DNA from: Alteromonas aquimaris
GTDB lineage: Bacteria > Pseudomonadota > Gammaproteobacteria > Enterobacterales > Alteromonadaceae
Assembly: GCF_026183695.1 (NCBI RefSeq)
Contig: NZ_JAPFRD010000009.1
Coordinates: 62,001 to 126,000 of the forward strand
Direction: 5' to 3'
Length of the DNA stretch: 64,000 nt
The notes beneath the pieces are model-generated. The model was not told the DNA's origin. It was given only the letters and a program-made list of their open reading frames with translations, and made no database searches. Below, piece by piece: positions 50,852 to 60,985 of this stretch. The number at the start of each line of letters is the position of its first letter. The stretch's first letter is position 1. The translations under genes and the position numbers were made by a program.

Positions 50852-53800
50852 TTAGTTTAGCAATTGCAGCATAACCTGCACCGGATGTTTCGGTTTAAAC
50901 CCTTCGATACGGTCAACCTGGCTACGACAAGAATATCCGGTCGCCATTATCTGCTCTTTCGAATACCGCTTGATAGCCTGCTCCCAGCTTAGCGCATAAA
51001 TACCCAGCGATTTATCTTTTTGATCCGCTTCGTGGCCATATGTTCCCGCCATGCCACAACACCCAACTGCAACAATCTCCATATCTTGGTGCAGACATGA
51101 AAAAATCTGTTGCCACTGCATTTCAGTTTTTGGTAAAGCGGTTTTCTCAGTGCAATGGGAAAATAATGCATAAGGTTGCGGGTGATTAGAGGCTGGAATT
51201 AAGCTGTGATCACCTGAGTCTAACAACTGGATTAGCCATTCGTGAGCAAGCAACACATGAAAATCTCCACGTTTATCCTGCAATGCTTTGGTGTATTCGT
51301 CTCGATAACAAAGGACTAAGGATGCATCGACACCTACCATGGGAATATCAAGCTTACTAATGGCATTCAAAAAAGCAGCGGTACTTTTGGCCGTTTTTTC
51401 AAACCGGGAGAGAAATCCTTTAACGTGTTCAGGTTTGCCGTTGGGTTTAAACGGTAACAACACCGGAATTTTCCCCAATTTACTAATGAGTTTGCAAAAA
51501 TCAGCTACTACTTGCGCGTCATAATAACTCGTAAAAGGGTCCTGCACGATCAAAACGCGGTTTTGCCTTTCAACTAAGCTTAGTTGTTCGAGCGCTCGAA
51601 AATCGAAACGTTCGACGTTGCTTGCTAACTGATTGCTTAGCGTTGGCGTGCTGAGCAGGGGTGTATCCACATAACCGATCGTTTTTTCTATGATCGCCTG
51701 CGTTAAGGGTAGTTTGAGCAGGGCGTTTACCAGCCTTGGCGCTTTTGCCATGAGCGGTGCCATGCGTTCAATATTTGCCACCATGAAATCTTTCAGTGGT
51801 CGACTGTAACGCTGATAGTAGAGTGACAAAAAACGCGCCCGAAAATCAGGTACATCTACCTTCACCGGACATTGACCCGAGCAGGATTTACACGCCAGAC
51901 AACCGTTCATGGCTTCTAACACTTCATGAGAAAAATCCTCCTCATCTTTTCTGGAGTTTAACCAGCGACGCCACCATGAGGATGAAAACTGTTCTGCTTT
52001 AAGTTGGGTGGTATGCACCCCCTGCTCTGCCAGCAAGCGGATCCATTCACGGATAAGCCCAGCCCTGCCTTTGGGACTATGGCGTCGGTCCCGGGTAATC
52101 TTACTGGAAGGGCACATTGGCGAAGTCGTGTCGTAATTAAAACACAAGCCATTGCCGTTACATTCCATGGCGGGAGCAAATTCATTTTTAAAGGCAATTG
52201 GAATGGTGCGATCAAAGGTCGCCCGCTTGATGTCGCTTACTCTCACCAGTTGTGCTGCACTTTCAATTGGCGTACAGATCTTGCCGGGGTTCATTTTATT
52301 ATGTGGATCAAATACCGTTTTAATTTTGCGTAATTCATTGAACAGGGTCTCGCCGAAAAACGCCGGGCCGTATTCGCTGCGATAGCCCTTGCCGTGTTCG
52401 CCCCACATCAACCCTCCATACTTGGCGACCAGTTCTACGACCTGATCAGAAATCTGATGCATCAGCTTTTCCTGTTCCACATCACATAGATCTAATGCAG
52501 GGCGAACATGCAGCACGCCAGCATCCACGTGCCCGAACATGCCGTAATGTAAGCCGTGACTATCTAACAGATCGCGGAATTCCATAATAAAATCCGCCAG
52601 GTTTTCGGGTGGTACAGCCGTGTCTTCGGCGAAGGCTATTGGTTTTTGTGTCCCTTCCACCTTTCCTAATAAGCCTACAGCCTTCTTGCGCATAGCGTAA
52701 ATCTTACTGATATCGGACTTGTCAAACGTCACCTGATAACCAATGACGCCCGACTCTCCTGTCTTCGCCGCCACGGTTAACTCTTTTTCAAGCGCCTCAA
52801 TACGTGTGTTAATTTCCGCTTCGTTCTCACTGTTGTATTCCACCATGTTAAGACCCTGCAACTCTTTGCCGGGGACGTCGGTGATGAGATCTGCAATCGA
52901 ATGCCAGATAATGTCAGTCTGTGCAAGATTAAGAACTTTGCTGTCCACAGTTTCAACCGAGGTTGCATTTGCAGCAATCATTCGCGGTGCATGTCGAAGT
53001 GCAGACTCGAAACTATCGTATTTAACATTCACCAATGCTTTATGCGGTGCCAGGGGGGTAAGCTTGAGCTTTGCTTCTGCGACCATACCCAACGAACCTT
53101 CAGATCCTGTGATCAGCCGACTTACATCTATGCGTTGATTTTCGGCATCAAAAGCATGCTCTAAATCATATCCTGTTAAAAAACGATTCAGACGCGGAAA
53201 TTTAGCCAGAATTTCCTCGCGTTTGCCAACACAGGTTTCAATTACCTGGTGTAAGATTTGCCCGAAAGCATCATTTTGGGTTGCCCTTACACTGGCTTCT
53301 TCTAGGGATAAAGGAGCCGTCACTAAAAGCTCGCCATTGGCTAAAATAGTGGTTAACTCGAGTACATGATCACTGGTTTTACCATACACCAACGAGCCTT
53401 GCCCCGACGCATCAGTATTGATCATCCCGCCCACTGTGGCCCGATTACTGGTGGATAGATCAGGCGAAAAAAAGTAACCATACGGGCGCAGGGCATCATT
53501 TAACGCATCTTTTATCACGCCAGCCTGCACCTTCACCCACCCCTCTTCGGGATTAATTTGCAAAACTTTGTTCATATGGCGTGAGATATCCACCACGATC
53601 CCGTCAGTTAAACTTTGACCATTCGTACCCGTACCACCGCCGCGCGCGGAAAATTTAACCGCAGGATGCGCGTTGGCCAGTTGACCAATGATTTGCAGAT
53701 CGCTGGTAGTCTTTGGAAAAACCACCGCTTGCGGTAATTTCTGATAAACCGAATTATCGGTAGCCACAGCTAACCGACTGCCGTAACTATACTCAATGTC

Positions 53801-53896
53801 ACCGGAGAATGAGGAAGTAGAAAGCGCAGATAAGTACGTACGGTAATCTGATTGGACGCTGCTTTGCGGGACAACTCGTGGAAAACTCAAGAACAC
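50852..53896 (-). CDS. ydiJ: YdiJ-type FAD-binding, Fe-S-containing oxidoreductase
   Basis: A 1014-residue fusion. Residues 50-270 form a PCMH-type FAD domain (SARGGGTGTNGQSLTDGIVVD, TVGGMINTDASGQGS). Residues 270-530 are the FAD-oxidase C-terminal domain (AEAKLKLTPLAPHK, HVDAGVLHVRP). Then come cysteine clusters of a GlpC-like Fe-S module (GLCFNYDTTSPMCPSSK, CLACKSCSGQCPVKVD) and a C-terminal CCG-type domain (VGCCGMAGTYGHE). It matches YdiJ, regarded as a D-2-hydroxyglutarate or related 2-hydroxyacid dehydrogenase linked to the respiratory chain. It starts with GTG 4 bases after AAGGAG; a TTG two codons later is the alternative. Confidence 0.9.
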   Translation of the reverse strand: MFLSFPRVVPQSSVQSDYRTYLSALSTSSFSGDIEYSYGSRLAVATDNSVYQKLPQAVVFPKTTSDLQIIGQLANAHPAVKFSARGGGTGTNGQSLTDGIVVDISRHMNKVLQINPEEGWVKVQAGVIKDALNDALRPYGYFFSPDLSTSNRATVGGMINTDASGQGSLVYGKTSDHVLELTTILANGELLVTAPLSLEEASVRATQNDAFGQILHQVIETCVGKREEILAKFPRLNRFLTGYDLEHAFDAENQRIDVSRLITGSEGSLGMVAEAKLKLTPLAPHKALVNVKYDSFESALRHAPRMIAANATSVETVDSKVLNLAQTDIIWHSIADLITDVPGKELQGLNMVEYNSENEAEINTRIEALEKELTVAAKTGESGVIGYQVTFDKSDISKIYAMRKKAVGLLGKVEGTQKPIAFAEDTAVPPENLADFIMEFRDLLDSHGLHYGMFGHVDAGVLHVRPALDLCDVEQEKLMHQISDQVVELVAKYGGLMWGEHGKGYRSEYGPAFFGETLFNELRKIKTVFDPHNKMNPGKICTPIESAAQLVRVSDIKRATFDRTIPIAFKNEFAPAMECNGNGLCFNYDTTSPMCPSSKITRDRRHSPKGRAGLIREWIRLLAEQGVHTTQLKAEQFSSSWWRRWLNSRKDEEDFSHEVLEAMNGCLACKSCSGQCPVKVDVPDFRARFLSLYYQRYSRPLKDFMVANIERMAPLMAKAPRLVNALLKLPLTQAIIEKTIGYVDTPLLSTPTLSNQLASNVERFDFRALEQLSLVERQNRVLIVQDPFTSYYDAQVVADFCKLISKLGKIPVLLPFKPNGKPEHVKGFLSRFEKTAKSTAAFLNAISKLDIPMVGVDASLVLCYRDEYTKALQDKRGDFHVLLAHEWLIQLLDSGDHSLIPASNHPQPYALFSHCTEKTALPKTEMQWQQIFSCLHQDMEIVAVGCCGMAGTYGHEADQKDKSLGIYALSWEQAIKRYSKEQIMATGYSCRSQVDRIEGFKPKHPVQVMLQLLN

Positions 53897-54048
53897 ACAT
53901 CTCCTTTCTTACGTTAGCTCCTAGTATAACTGGCCCACCACCCCTACTCCAGCCTAATGTTGAAACCGACAGACACATTTAATTACATAGTAGATATTGC
54001 AATTCATGGATGCAGCATTAAGCTAAGGGGAACACAAAAGGAAAAAGA

Positions 54049-54264
54049 ATGAAATTAGCAAGAACAATAATCGGCGGTACGCTCGTGCTTGGCGGCATAG
54101 TGTTGACGATTCTTCCCGGTTCGACCTTTTTAATCCTCGCAGGTCTGGTTTTGCTTAGCGTTGATTTTCCACGCGCCCGAATGTGGCTTAAGCGCTGCCA
54201 GACGGGCATGAGTAACGGTGCACGTAAACTTGACCGATATTTGCTAGCCAGGAAGCTTCGTTAA
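54049..54264 (+). CDS. small PGPGW-like membrane protein
   Basis: A 71-residue protein with two close hydrophobic segments (GGTLVLGGIVLTILPGSTFLILAGLVLLS, about 9-37) and a basic C-terminal tail. The LPGxxFLILAGLVLLS pattern resembles the PGPGW family of small membrane proteins, here with LPGS in place of PGPG. Function is unknown. It has an AAGGAAAAAG leader just before the ATG. Confidence 0.7.
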   Translation: MKLARTIIGGTLVLGGIVLTILPGSTFLILAGLVLLSVDFPRARMWLKRCQTGMSNGARKLDRYLLARKLR

Positions 54265-54271
54265 GCTTCCT
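54250..54271. terminator. hairpin spanning two convergent stop codons
   Basis: AGGAAGCTT and AAGCTTCCT form a 9-bp stem with a CGTT loop. The stop codons of both convergent genes lie inside it (54262-54264 plus; 54261-54263 minus). It lacks a T-run but can separate the transcripts. Confidence 0.45.
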
Positions 54272-54722
54272 GTCGGTTTAGCTGAAACCCCATCCAGCCT
54301 ACCATGGCACTCATCGCGGTGAGAATAATCCCCCATCCCCAGTCAACCATTGCAATCTTAAGATCGTAATCTTCTATGACGCTGAAATTAGTAAGGTTAT
54401 ACGCCCCATAACTGGCAAGCCCTAATAATGCACCATCAATACCGGCGTAATAAAGCGGTTTATCTCGGTTTGCCACCACCGCCAGCACAAAAATGGCACC
54501 AGCATAAATAAGATAAAATACCACCCATGGCCACACGATAAACTCTTCTCTAAGTAACTTACCTAAACTGGCGCGATACCAATCCCCGGCAATTAAAGTA
54601 AACCAGATACTCTCAAGAATGCCAAAGCAAATAAAAATAGCCAACATAGATAAGATAATGTTGCCTGAAAAACGAATGATATTTGCCAGCACTGAATGAC
54701 TCTCCCAAAACGAATACATCAA
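54261..54722 (-). CDS. DUF2177 family membrane protein
   Basis: A 153-residue protein with four hydrophobic segments. The family pattern is clear: ILESIWFTLIAGDWYRASLGKLL, then YLIYAGAIFVLAV, then GALLGLASYGAYNLTNFSVIEDYDLKIAMVDWGWGIILTAMSA. Function is unknown. Convergent with the PGPGW-like gene, overlapping by 4 bases. Confidence 0.85.
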   Translation of the reverse strand: MMYSFWESHSVLANIIRFSGNIILSMLAIFICFGILESIWFTLIAGDWYRASLGKLLREEFIVWPWVVFYLIYAGAIFVLAVVANRDKPLYYAGIDGALLGLASYGAYNLTNFSVIEDYDLKIAMVDWGWGIILTAMSAMVGWMGFQLNRQEA

Positions 54723-54856
54723 TTTTTTCCTGCCTATAAAGCACGATAAATTAGGTGGTTTTGCTTTTCAATCTATAAAACATTGAATTACGGTGAAAAC
54801 CGATTACTCTGAACACATCCTCTGATTAAAATAAAAGCAAACGCGAAGATTCAGAC

Positions 54857-56410
54857 ATGACGTTCCTTGATAGTGCTATTTTCATTATTTATGTCATTGG
54901 CCTTATCGCTGTGGCGATGTGGGTATCACGTACGGAAAAAGATCATGTTCGAGATACTAGCGATTACTTTTTAGCGGGAAAGTCGTTACCCTGGTGGGCA
55001 ATTGGCGCATCATTAATTGCGGCTAACATTTCTGCTGAACAAATTATTGGTATGTCTGGCTCGGGCTTCGCGATTGGGCTGGCGATTGCATGCTACGAAT
55101 GGATGGCGGCCATTAGTTTACTCGTAGTAGGTAAATACTTCCTGCCTATTTTTCTTGCACAAAAAATCTATACTATGCCGCAGTTTCTCGAGCAGCGTTT
55201 TGATCATCGAGTAAAAACCATCATGGCCACCTTTTGGTTGGGAGTGTACGTATTTGTCAATCTCACCAGTATCTTGTGGCTAGGTGCATTGGCAATTAAT
55301 TCCATAGCTGGCATCGATATGGTGTATGGCATGGTATTCCTGGCCTTGTTCTCTATTGCATATTCTTTATATGGCGGCTTAAAAGCGGTTGCCCTTACCG
55401 ATATTATTCAAGTGGTGATGCTTGTGGCTGGGGGAATTATTCTGGCGTATTTAGCATTAGATGCAGTAAGTGAAGGTAAGGGTGCTATTGCAGGTTTTGA
55501 TCGTTTACTGACTGCTCTACCAGAGAAATTTGACCTCATTCTTGAACCTGATAACGAGCACTATATGAGCCTGCCGGGGATTTCCGTACTAGTAGGCGGT
55601 TTGTGGATAATGAATCTGTCTTACTGGGGCTGTAATCAATATATTATTCAACGTGCACTGGGCGCGAAGAGTATCAACGAAGCGCACAAGGGGATAGCGT
55701 TTGCGGCATATCTGAAACTCTTTATGCCCATTATTGTTGTGCTTCCGGGCGTAGCAGCGGCGCTGCTATATCCAGCGCTGTCTAAACCGGATATGGCCTA
55801 CCCTGTAATGATGAATCTGATGCCGGCTGGTCTTAAAGGGTTGGTGTTCGCTGCACTTATTGCCGCCATTGTTTCGTCTATTGCGTCAATGACCAACAGT
55901 ATCGCCACCATTTTCACCATGGACATCTACACCCGTTTCAAACCAAATAAGTCGCAACATCACTATGTGAATATCGGCCGTATGGTAAGTTTCACATCCC
56001 TGCTCATCGCATTGATGGTGGCGCGCCCCCTGTTAGGCCAATTCGATCAGGCATTCCAGTATATTCAGGAATTTACGGGTTTCTTCACCCCAGGGATTGT
56101 GGCCATTTTCCTTATGGGAATGTTCTGGAAAAAAGCGACCGCAAATGGCGCGTTAGTGGCAGCTCTGGCCTCAGCCGTTCTGTCATTGGTATTAAAGCTT
56201 GGGTGGCCTGCACTGCCGTTTATCGATCGTGTGGGGCTTGTATTCTTACTGTGTTTAGGTGCGGGCATTATGGTTTCGCTGCTTTCCCGACAAGTTTCAA
56301 GCAAAGCCATCGACCTCAATAAAGTGTCCTTTATCACGCATTCCGGGTTTAATATTGCATCTATTGGTGTGATCCTGATCGTGGGTGCTCTTTACACCGT
56401 GTGGTGGTAG
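54857..56410 (+). CDS. Na+/sugar symporter (SGLT-type SSS family)
   Basis: A 517-residue inner-membrane LeuT-fold symporter with about 14 helices. It is very similar in pattern to Vibrio vSGLT: SLPWWAIGASLIAANISAEQIIGMSGSG, YEWMAAISLLVVGKYFLP, NLSYWGCNQYIIQRAL and SSIASMTNSIATIFTMDIY. The sugar-contacting Gln, Glu, Asn, Tyr and Trp in these motifs appear conserved, which favours galactose or glucose as substrate. No sugar-catabolic gene is next to it. Confidence 0.9.
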   Translation: MTFLDSAIFIIYVIGLIAVAMWVSRTEKDHVRDTSDYFLAGKSLPWWAIGASLIAANISAEQIIGMSGSGFAIGLAIACYEWMAAISLLVVGKYFLPIFLAQKIYTMPQFLEQRFDHRVKTIMATFWLGVYVFVNLTSILWLGALAINSIAGIDMVYGMVFLALFSIAYSLYGGLKAVALTDIIQVVMLVAGGIILAYLALDAVSEGKGAIAGFDRLLTALPEKFDLILEPDNEHYMSLPGISVLVGGLWIMNLSYWGCNQYIIQRALGAKSINEAHKGIAFAAYLKLFMPIIVVLPGVAAALLYPALSKPDMAYPVMMNLMPAGLKGLVFAALIAAIVSSIASMTNSIATIFTMDIYTRFKPNKSQHHYVNIGRMVSFTSLLIALMVARPLLGQFDQAFQYIQEFTGFFTPGIVAIFLMGMFWKKATANGALVAALASAVLSLVLKLGWPALPFIDRVGLVFLLCLGAGIMVSLLSRQVSSKAIDLNKVSFITHSGFNIASIGVILIVGALYTVWW

Positions 56411-56421
56411 GGTTACTAAAT

Positions 56422-56450
56422 ACAAAAAAACCCGCAAATGCGGGTTTCTT
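56422..56450. terminator. bidirectional terminator between symporter and ppsA
   Basis: AAACCCGC and GCGGGTTT form a stem with a four-base loop, with an A-run on one side and T-rich bases on the other, in the gap between convergent genes. Confidence 0.8.
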
Positions 56451-56488
56451 AACTTTTTCTTCTTATGTGTAGGGTAAGAAGTAAAAAA

Positions 56489-58861
56489 CTATTTTTGGTT
56501 TTCTGCCAAGTATAACCAGGTTTCCACCACAGTGTCAGGATTAAGCGATACCGAGTCAATCCCCTGCTCCACCAACCACTGAGCAAAGTCTTCGTGATCA
56601 GACGGGCCTTGTCCACAGATACCCACGTATTTGCCACGCTTCTTGGCCGTTTGAATAGCCATGGCTAACAGTGCTTTTACTGCTTCGTTGCGCTCATCAA
56701 ATAAATGGGCAATCAAACCAGAATCACGATCAAGGCCAAGGGTCAACTGAGTCAAATCGTTGGAACCGATTGAGAACCCATCAAAGATATCCAAAAATTT
56801 ATCGGCTAATAGGGCATTCGATGGTAATTCACACATCATAATAATGCGCAATCCATTTTCCCCTTTAACCAACCCTTGCTCAGCAAGTAATTCGATAACC
56901 TTTTCGCCTTCTTCCAGCGTGCGTACAAACGGGATCATGATTTCAACATTGGTCAGCCCCATCTTGTTACGTACACGCTTGATCGCTTCACACTCCAGTG
57001 CAAAACAATCGCGAAAGTCTTCAGAAATATAACGGCTGGCGCCACGGAAGCCCAACATAGGGTTTTCTTCATCCGGCTCGTACTGATATCCACCCACTAA
57101 GTTAAAGTACTCATTTGACTTAAAGTCAGACATACGCACGATGACTTTTTCGGGTGCGAATGCCGCCCCGATGGTGGCAATCCCTTCGACCAACTTTTCA
57201 ATATAGAACTCAGTCGGTGAGTCATAGCCAGCGATCATATCGCTAATCTCTTCTTTTAACTCTTCAGGCTGACTGTCGAAATTGAGCAGGGCTTTCGGAT
57301 GTACACCAATCATACGGTTGATGATGAATTCCAAGCGCGCGAGACCAACACCTTTATGCGGCAGACGGGCAAAATCAAACGCGCGATCAGGGTTGCCTAC
57401 GTTCATCATGACCTTTAGTGGAATATCTGGCATTGAATCAATGCGCGAAGTAGTCACGTCAAACTCAAGCTCGTTGCCATAAATAAACCCTGTATCACCC
57501 TCTGCGCAGGACACTGTAACTTTATCGCCGGTCTTAATAAGATCAGTGGCATTTCCACAGCCGACTACCGCTGGGATACCTAATTCACGGGCAATAATAG
57601 CGGCATGGCACGTGCGGCCCCCACGGTTAGTGACGATTGCAGACGCTTTTTTCATGATCGGTTCCCAATCAGGGTCCGTCATATCTGTGACTAGCACGTC
57701 GCCTGCCTGAATTTTGTCCATTTCTTCAATCGACGCCAATACCTTTGAAGTACCCGCGCCAATCTTATGACCAATGGCACGTCCTTCGCAGACGATATTA
57801 CCCTGCCCTTTCAGCTGATATCGTTCGATGCTCTGACTGTCTTCTCGGCTGCGCACCGTTTCAGGTCTTGCCTGCACGATATATAGCTTGCCGTCAGTAC
57901 CATCTTTCGCCCATTCAATATCCATAGGACGTTGGTAATGTTCTTCGATAATTAATGCTTGCTTCGCTAATTCCTGCACTTCGTCATCAGTGAGCGAGAA
58001 TTTCATGCTCTGGTCACGGTCGATATCAACAATAGACACCTGCTTACCATGCGACTGATCATCCGAATAGATCATTTGTACAAGTTTACTGCCCAGATTA
58101 CGGCGCACAATCGCAGGTTTTCCTGCTTTCAACGTGGGCTTGTGCACATAAAACTCGTCCGGGTTTACCGCTCCTTGCACCACCATCTCACCTAAACCAT
58201 ATGAGCTGGTGATAAAGACCACATCTTCGAAACCTGATTCGGTATCTATAGAGAACATAACGCCCGAAGATGCAATATCACTACGCACCATACGTTGTAC
58301 ACCAGCTGATAACGCCACGCCTTTATGGTCGTAGCCCTGGTGGACACGGTAAGAAATAGCGCGATCGTTAAACAAAGATGCGAAAACATGTTTGATGGCC
58401 ACCAACACACTTTCATATCCTTTTACATTCAGGAAGGTTTCCTGTTGACCGGCAAACGAAGCGTCCGGCATATCTTCAGCCGTTGCGGATGAACGCACAG
58501 CAAATGATGCTTCGTTACCCGCGTCTCCCTGGAGGGTCTCAAATGCAGATTTTATTGCCTCTTCAAGCTCTGGCTGGAAGGGTGTATCGATAATCCACTG
58601 ACGAATATTTTTGCCTGCTTCCGTAAGCGCACTGACGTTGTCTACGTCTAGCGTATCCAGTACTTCATGGATTCTTGCTTCCAATCCGCTTTGTTCAAGA
58701 AACTTATTAAATGCATCTGCTGTGGTAGCAAAGCCACCGGGGACCTGTACCCCAGCGTTCGCAAGGTTAGAAATCATTTCACCTAATGATGCGTTCTTGC
58801 CCCCAACACGACCAACGTCATGCATTCCCAATTCCTGATACCAAAGAACGTAATCTTGCAC
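56489..58861 (-). CDS. ppsA: phosphoenolpyruvate synthase
   Basis: A 790-residue enzyme making PEP from pyruvate and ATP (with AMP and phosphate) for gluconeogenesis. Domains in order: ATP-grasp ([14 protein letters not shown] to about 350), swivelling phosphohistidine domain with the catalytic His in [21 protein letters not shown] (about residue 420), and the TIM-barrel PEP domain with [20 protein letters not shown] and the catalytic cysteine in GICGQGPSD. Divergent from its regulator gene ppsR, the usual arrangement. Confidence 0.96.
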   Translation of the reverse strand: MQDYVLWYQELGMHDVGRVGGKNASLGEMISNLANAGVQVPGGFATTADAFNKFLEQSGLEARIHEVLDTLDVDNVSALTEAGKNIRQWIIDTPFQPELEEAIKSAFETLQGDAGNEASFAVRSSATAEDMPDASFAGQQETFLNVKGYESVLVAIKHVFASLFNDRAISYRVHQGYDHKGVALSAGVQRMVRSDIASSGVMFSIDTESGFEDVVFITSSYGLGEMVVQGAVNPDEFYVHKPTLKAGKPAIVRRNLGSKLVQMIYSDDQSHGKQVSIVDIDRDQSMKFSLTDDEVQELAKQALIIEEHYQRPMDIEWAKDGTDGKLYIVQARPETVRSREDSQSIERYQLKGQGNIVCEGRAIGHKIGAGTSKVLASIEEMDKIQAGDVLVTDMTDPDWEPIMKKASAIVTNRGGRTCHAAIIARELGIPAVVGCGNATDLIKTGDKVTVSCAEGDTGFIYGNELEFDVTTSRIDSMPDIPLKVMMNVGNPDRAFDFARLPHKGVGLARLEFIINRMIGVHPKALLNFDSQPEELKEEISDMIAGYDSPTEFYIEKLVEGIATIGAAFAPEKVIVRMSDFKSNEYFNLVGGYQYEPDEENPMLGFRGASRYISEDFRDCFALECEAIKRVRNKMGLTNVEIMIPFVRTLEEGEKVIELLAEQGLVKGENGLRIIMMCELPSNALLADKFLDIFDGFSIGSNDLTQLTLGLDRDSGLIAHLFDERNEAVKALLAMAIQTAKKRGKYVGICGQGPSDHEDFAQWLVEQGIDSVSLNPDTVVETWLYLAENQK

Positions 58862-59058
58862 TGCCGAAGCCTCCAGCTAAAAAATGGTTTCGTTCACATG
58901 AAATTAAGGTGAACATTTACATGTTGTCTTACGCCAATTTTACAGGAAAGTTCTGCAATACTGGCTTTTCGACGAAACCATCATAGAATGGGCAAAAAAT
59001 GAAAGTAAAATTTTTATTACTTTTGTAATTAATTTACAACAAAAATGAAGGACGAGTT

Positions 59059-59871
59059 GTGCGTACAGCTTTTTATATTTCAGATGGCACCGCCATTACT
59101 TCAGAGGTATTTGGCCACGCTTTGCTGTCAAACTTCCCTATTCAGTTTAAACATATCACGATTCCATTCGTGGAAACGGAAGAGGAAGCATATAAAGTAT
59201 TAGAAAAAATTTCTGAAAGTTTTCAAGATAGCGGCGAACGCCCGCTCGTTTTTTATACAATTGTGAATGTGGATGTTCGGAAAATAATTTCCCGTTCTGT
59301 GGGGATTAACTATAACTTTCTTGATCAGTTCGTGGCGCCGCTGGAAAAAGTCCTTGGGGTCTCATCAAAACCAGAAAAACATCGTACCCATAGCATTCAC
59401 GAAACTACTTACGATATACGTATCGAAGCGGTGAACTATGCCCTGGCCAACGACGATGGGTCTAACATTAAAGAATACAAGCAAGCAGATATCATTTTAG
59501 TCGGCGTTTCACGCTCGGGTAAAACGCCCACGAGTCTGTATTTGGCGCTTCAATACGGTATTAAAGCAGCTAACTATCCTTTTACTGAGGAGGACATGGG
59601 CGATATTCTTAGATTACCCCCAGCGCTTCGCCAATACAAAGATAAGTTATTTGGTTTAACCATCCACCCGGAGCGTTTGCATCAGATTCGGTCTGAACGC
59701 CGAGCCAACAGCAAATACGCGTCACTGCAACAGTGCAGGATGGAATTACGAGAGGTGGAAAACCTATATCGCCGTGAAAAAATTCCATTCTTGAATAGTA
59801 CCAAATATTCTGTGGAAGAAATTTCAGCAAAGATTTTAGCGGAAACAGGTTTGCAACGCCGTAAATATTAA
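59059..59871 (+). CDS. ppsR: PEP synthase regulatory protein (kinase/pyrophosphorylase)
   Basis: A 270-residue DUF299 protein. It inactivates PEP synthase by ADP-dependent phosphorylation of a threonine next to the catalytic histidine and reverses this with phosphate. The P-loop is GVSRSGKTPTSLYLA (about residues 148-162). The start FYISDGTAITSEVFGHALLSNF and HSIHETTYDIRIEAVNYAL are family blocks. It starts with GTG after an AAGGA site. Divergent from ppsA with a 197-base shared AT-rich promoter region. Confidence 0.94.
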   Translation: MRTAFYISDGTAITSEVFGHALLSNFPIQFKHITIPFVETEEEAYKVLEKISESFQDSGERPLVFYTIVNVDVRKIISRSVGINYNFLDQFVAPLEKVLGVSSKPEKHRTHSIHETTYDIRIEAVNYALANDDGSNIKEYKQADIILVGVSRSGKTPTSLYLALQYGIKAANYPFTEEDMGDILRLPPALRQYKDKLFGLTIHPERLHQIRSERRANSKYASLQQCRMELREVENLYRREKIPFLNSTKYSVEEISAKILAETGLQRRKY

Positions 59872-60016
59872 TAGCGTATAGCAAAGTCTGGAGAGGTGAA
59901 TTTTTATCCTGATTATGTCAACGCATAATATAAAAACAGCGGACGCGGGTGAACGGGTTTCCTTGCAACTTGGATTAATATAGAGGAGCATAGACCTTAA
60001 TCGTAATCGAAGGGTT

Positions 60017-60532
60017 ATGTCGTTAAATAAGGTTAAATTTTATCTGATGCGCAAAGAAGAAGAATTATTAGTAGCCCTGCGCAGGGTTATGCGAGCAGTT
60101 GACTTACGTAGCAAGCAATTGAGCAAGGATGTCGGTTTAACCGGACCGCAGTTGCTGGTGATGCAAAACATCGATCAAAAGCCAGGTATTATGGTGCGTG
60201 AAATTGCTGAAAATATTAATTTAAGCCCTGCTACCATTACCAACATTCTGGACCGCCTGGAAGCAAAAAACCTAGCCAACAGAATTCGCAGTACCCAGGA
60301 CAAACGCCGAGTAGGCGTATTTCTTACCGAAACGGGTCAAGCAGCCATTGAAGATGCCCCCCGTCCTCTCCAAGAGCATTTCATTGAACGTTTCCACCAG
60401 TTAGAAGAATGGGAACAAAGCCAAATGGTTGCTACGGTACAACGAATTGCCGCCATGATGAATGCGCAAAGCATTGACGCCTCACCCTTTTTGGAAGTGG
60501 GTAGCTTGGCAGATAAGCTGCCAGAATCCTGA
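60017..60532 (+). CDS. MarR-family regulator resembling EctR/CosR
   Basis: A 171-residue winged-helix regulator. The DNA-binding core is MVREIAENINLSPATITNILDRLEAKNLANRIRSTQDKRRVGVFLT (about residues 57-102). The N-terminal LVALRRVMRAVDLRSKQLSKDVGLTGPQLLVMQ and the C-terminal APRPLQEHFIERFHQLEEWEQSQMVATVQRIAAMM strongly recall EctR1/CosR. That regulator group represses ectoine synthesis and betaine carrier genes at low salinity. A BCCT carrier gene lies 1.8 kb downstream, consistent with this. The assignment rests on remembered sequence pattern and context. Confidence 0.8.
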   Translation: MSLNKVKFYLMRKEEELLVALRRVMRAVDLRSKQLSKDVGLTGPQLLVMQNIDQKPGIMVREIAENINLSPATITNILDRLEAKNLANRIRSTQDKRRVGVFLTETGQAAIEDAPRPLQEHFIERFHQLEEWEQSQMVATVQRIAAMMNAQSIDASPFLEVGSLADKLPES

Positions 60533-60985
60533 ATTTGAGTTAATCGCGGAAATTAGTAACGAAATAGTCTGATTGATATGTCATATGTCTTTCACTTCAA
60601 CTGCTTCGTTCTACGAGCCCTATATTTTCATCTGCGCATCGATTACATATAAATGGGGGTAATAACGCACGGCTTATACCGCGCATTTCCTCTTGTGGTG
60701 CTGCGACTGGCAATCTGAATCTTACAAGAGTTCCTGCCCCCTAATTATCGAAACCAATAGCCTGAATTTCTAGCAGTTATCCAAGCGGCTTGATTATTGT
60801 TCGGCCCACCCTGAGCTATCTCTTCTTACAAACGTATGACCATTTACGTTCCTTATTGATTTGAATTTTCAATTCAAATCAAAATGTTAAATTTTGGACT
60901 ACACTTAGAGCAACGTTAATCTTAAATTAAATTTTAGCGTACTGGATGAGTATAAAAGTTAATAATACGGGTTAGGTGAACCTCT
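60533..60985 (+). promoter_or_regulatory. 453-base leader of the porin-BCCT unit with operator-like palindrome
   Basis: No gene is visible. The most notable element is the inverted repeat at 60856-60882. It ends about 100 bases before the porin ATG, a suitable place for a promoter operator. Confidence 0.5.
60856..60882. promoter_or_regulatory. 12-3-12 bp inverted repeat, candidate operator
   Basis: TTGATTTGAATT and AATTCAAATCAA are perfect reverse complements separated by three bases. AT-rich dyads of this size are typical MarR-family targets. The nearest such regulator is the CosR-like protein encoded just upstream. Confidence 0.6.
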
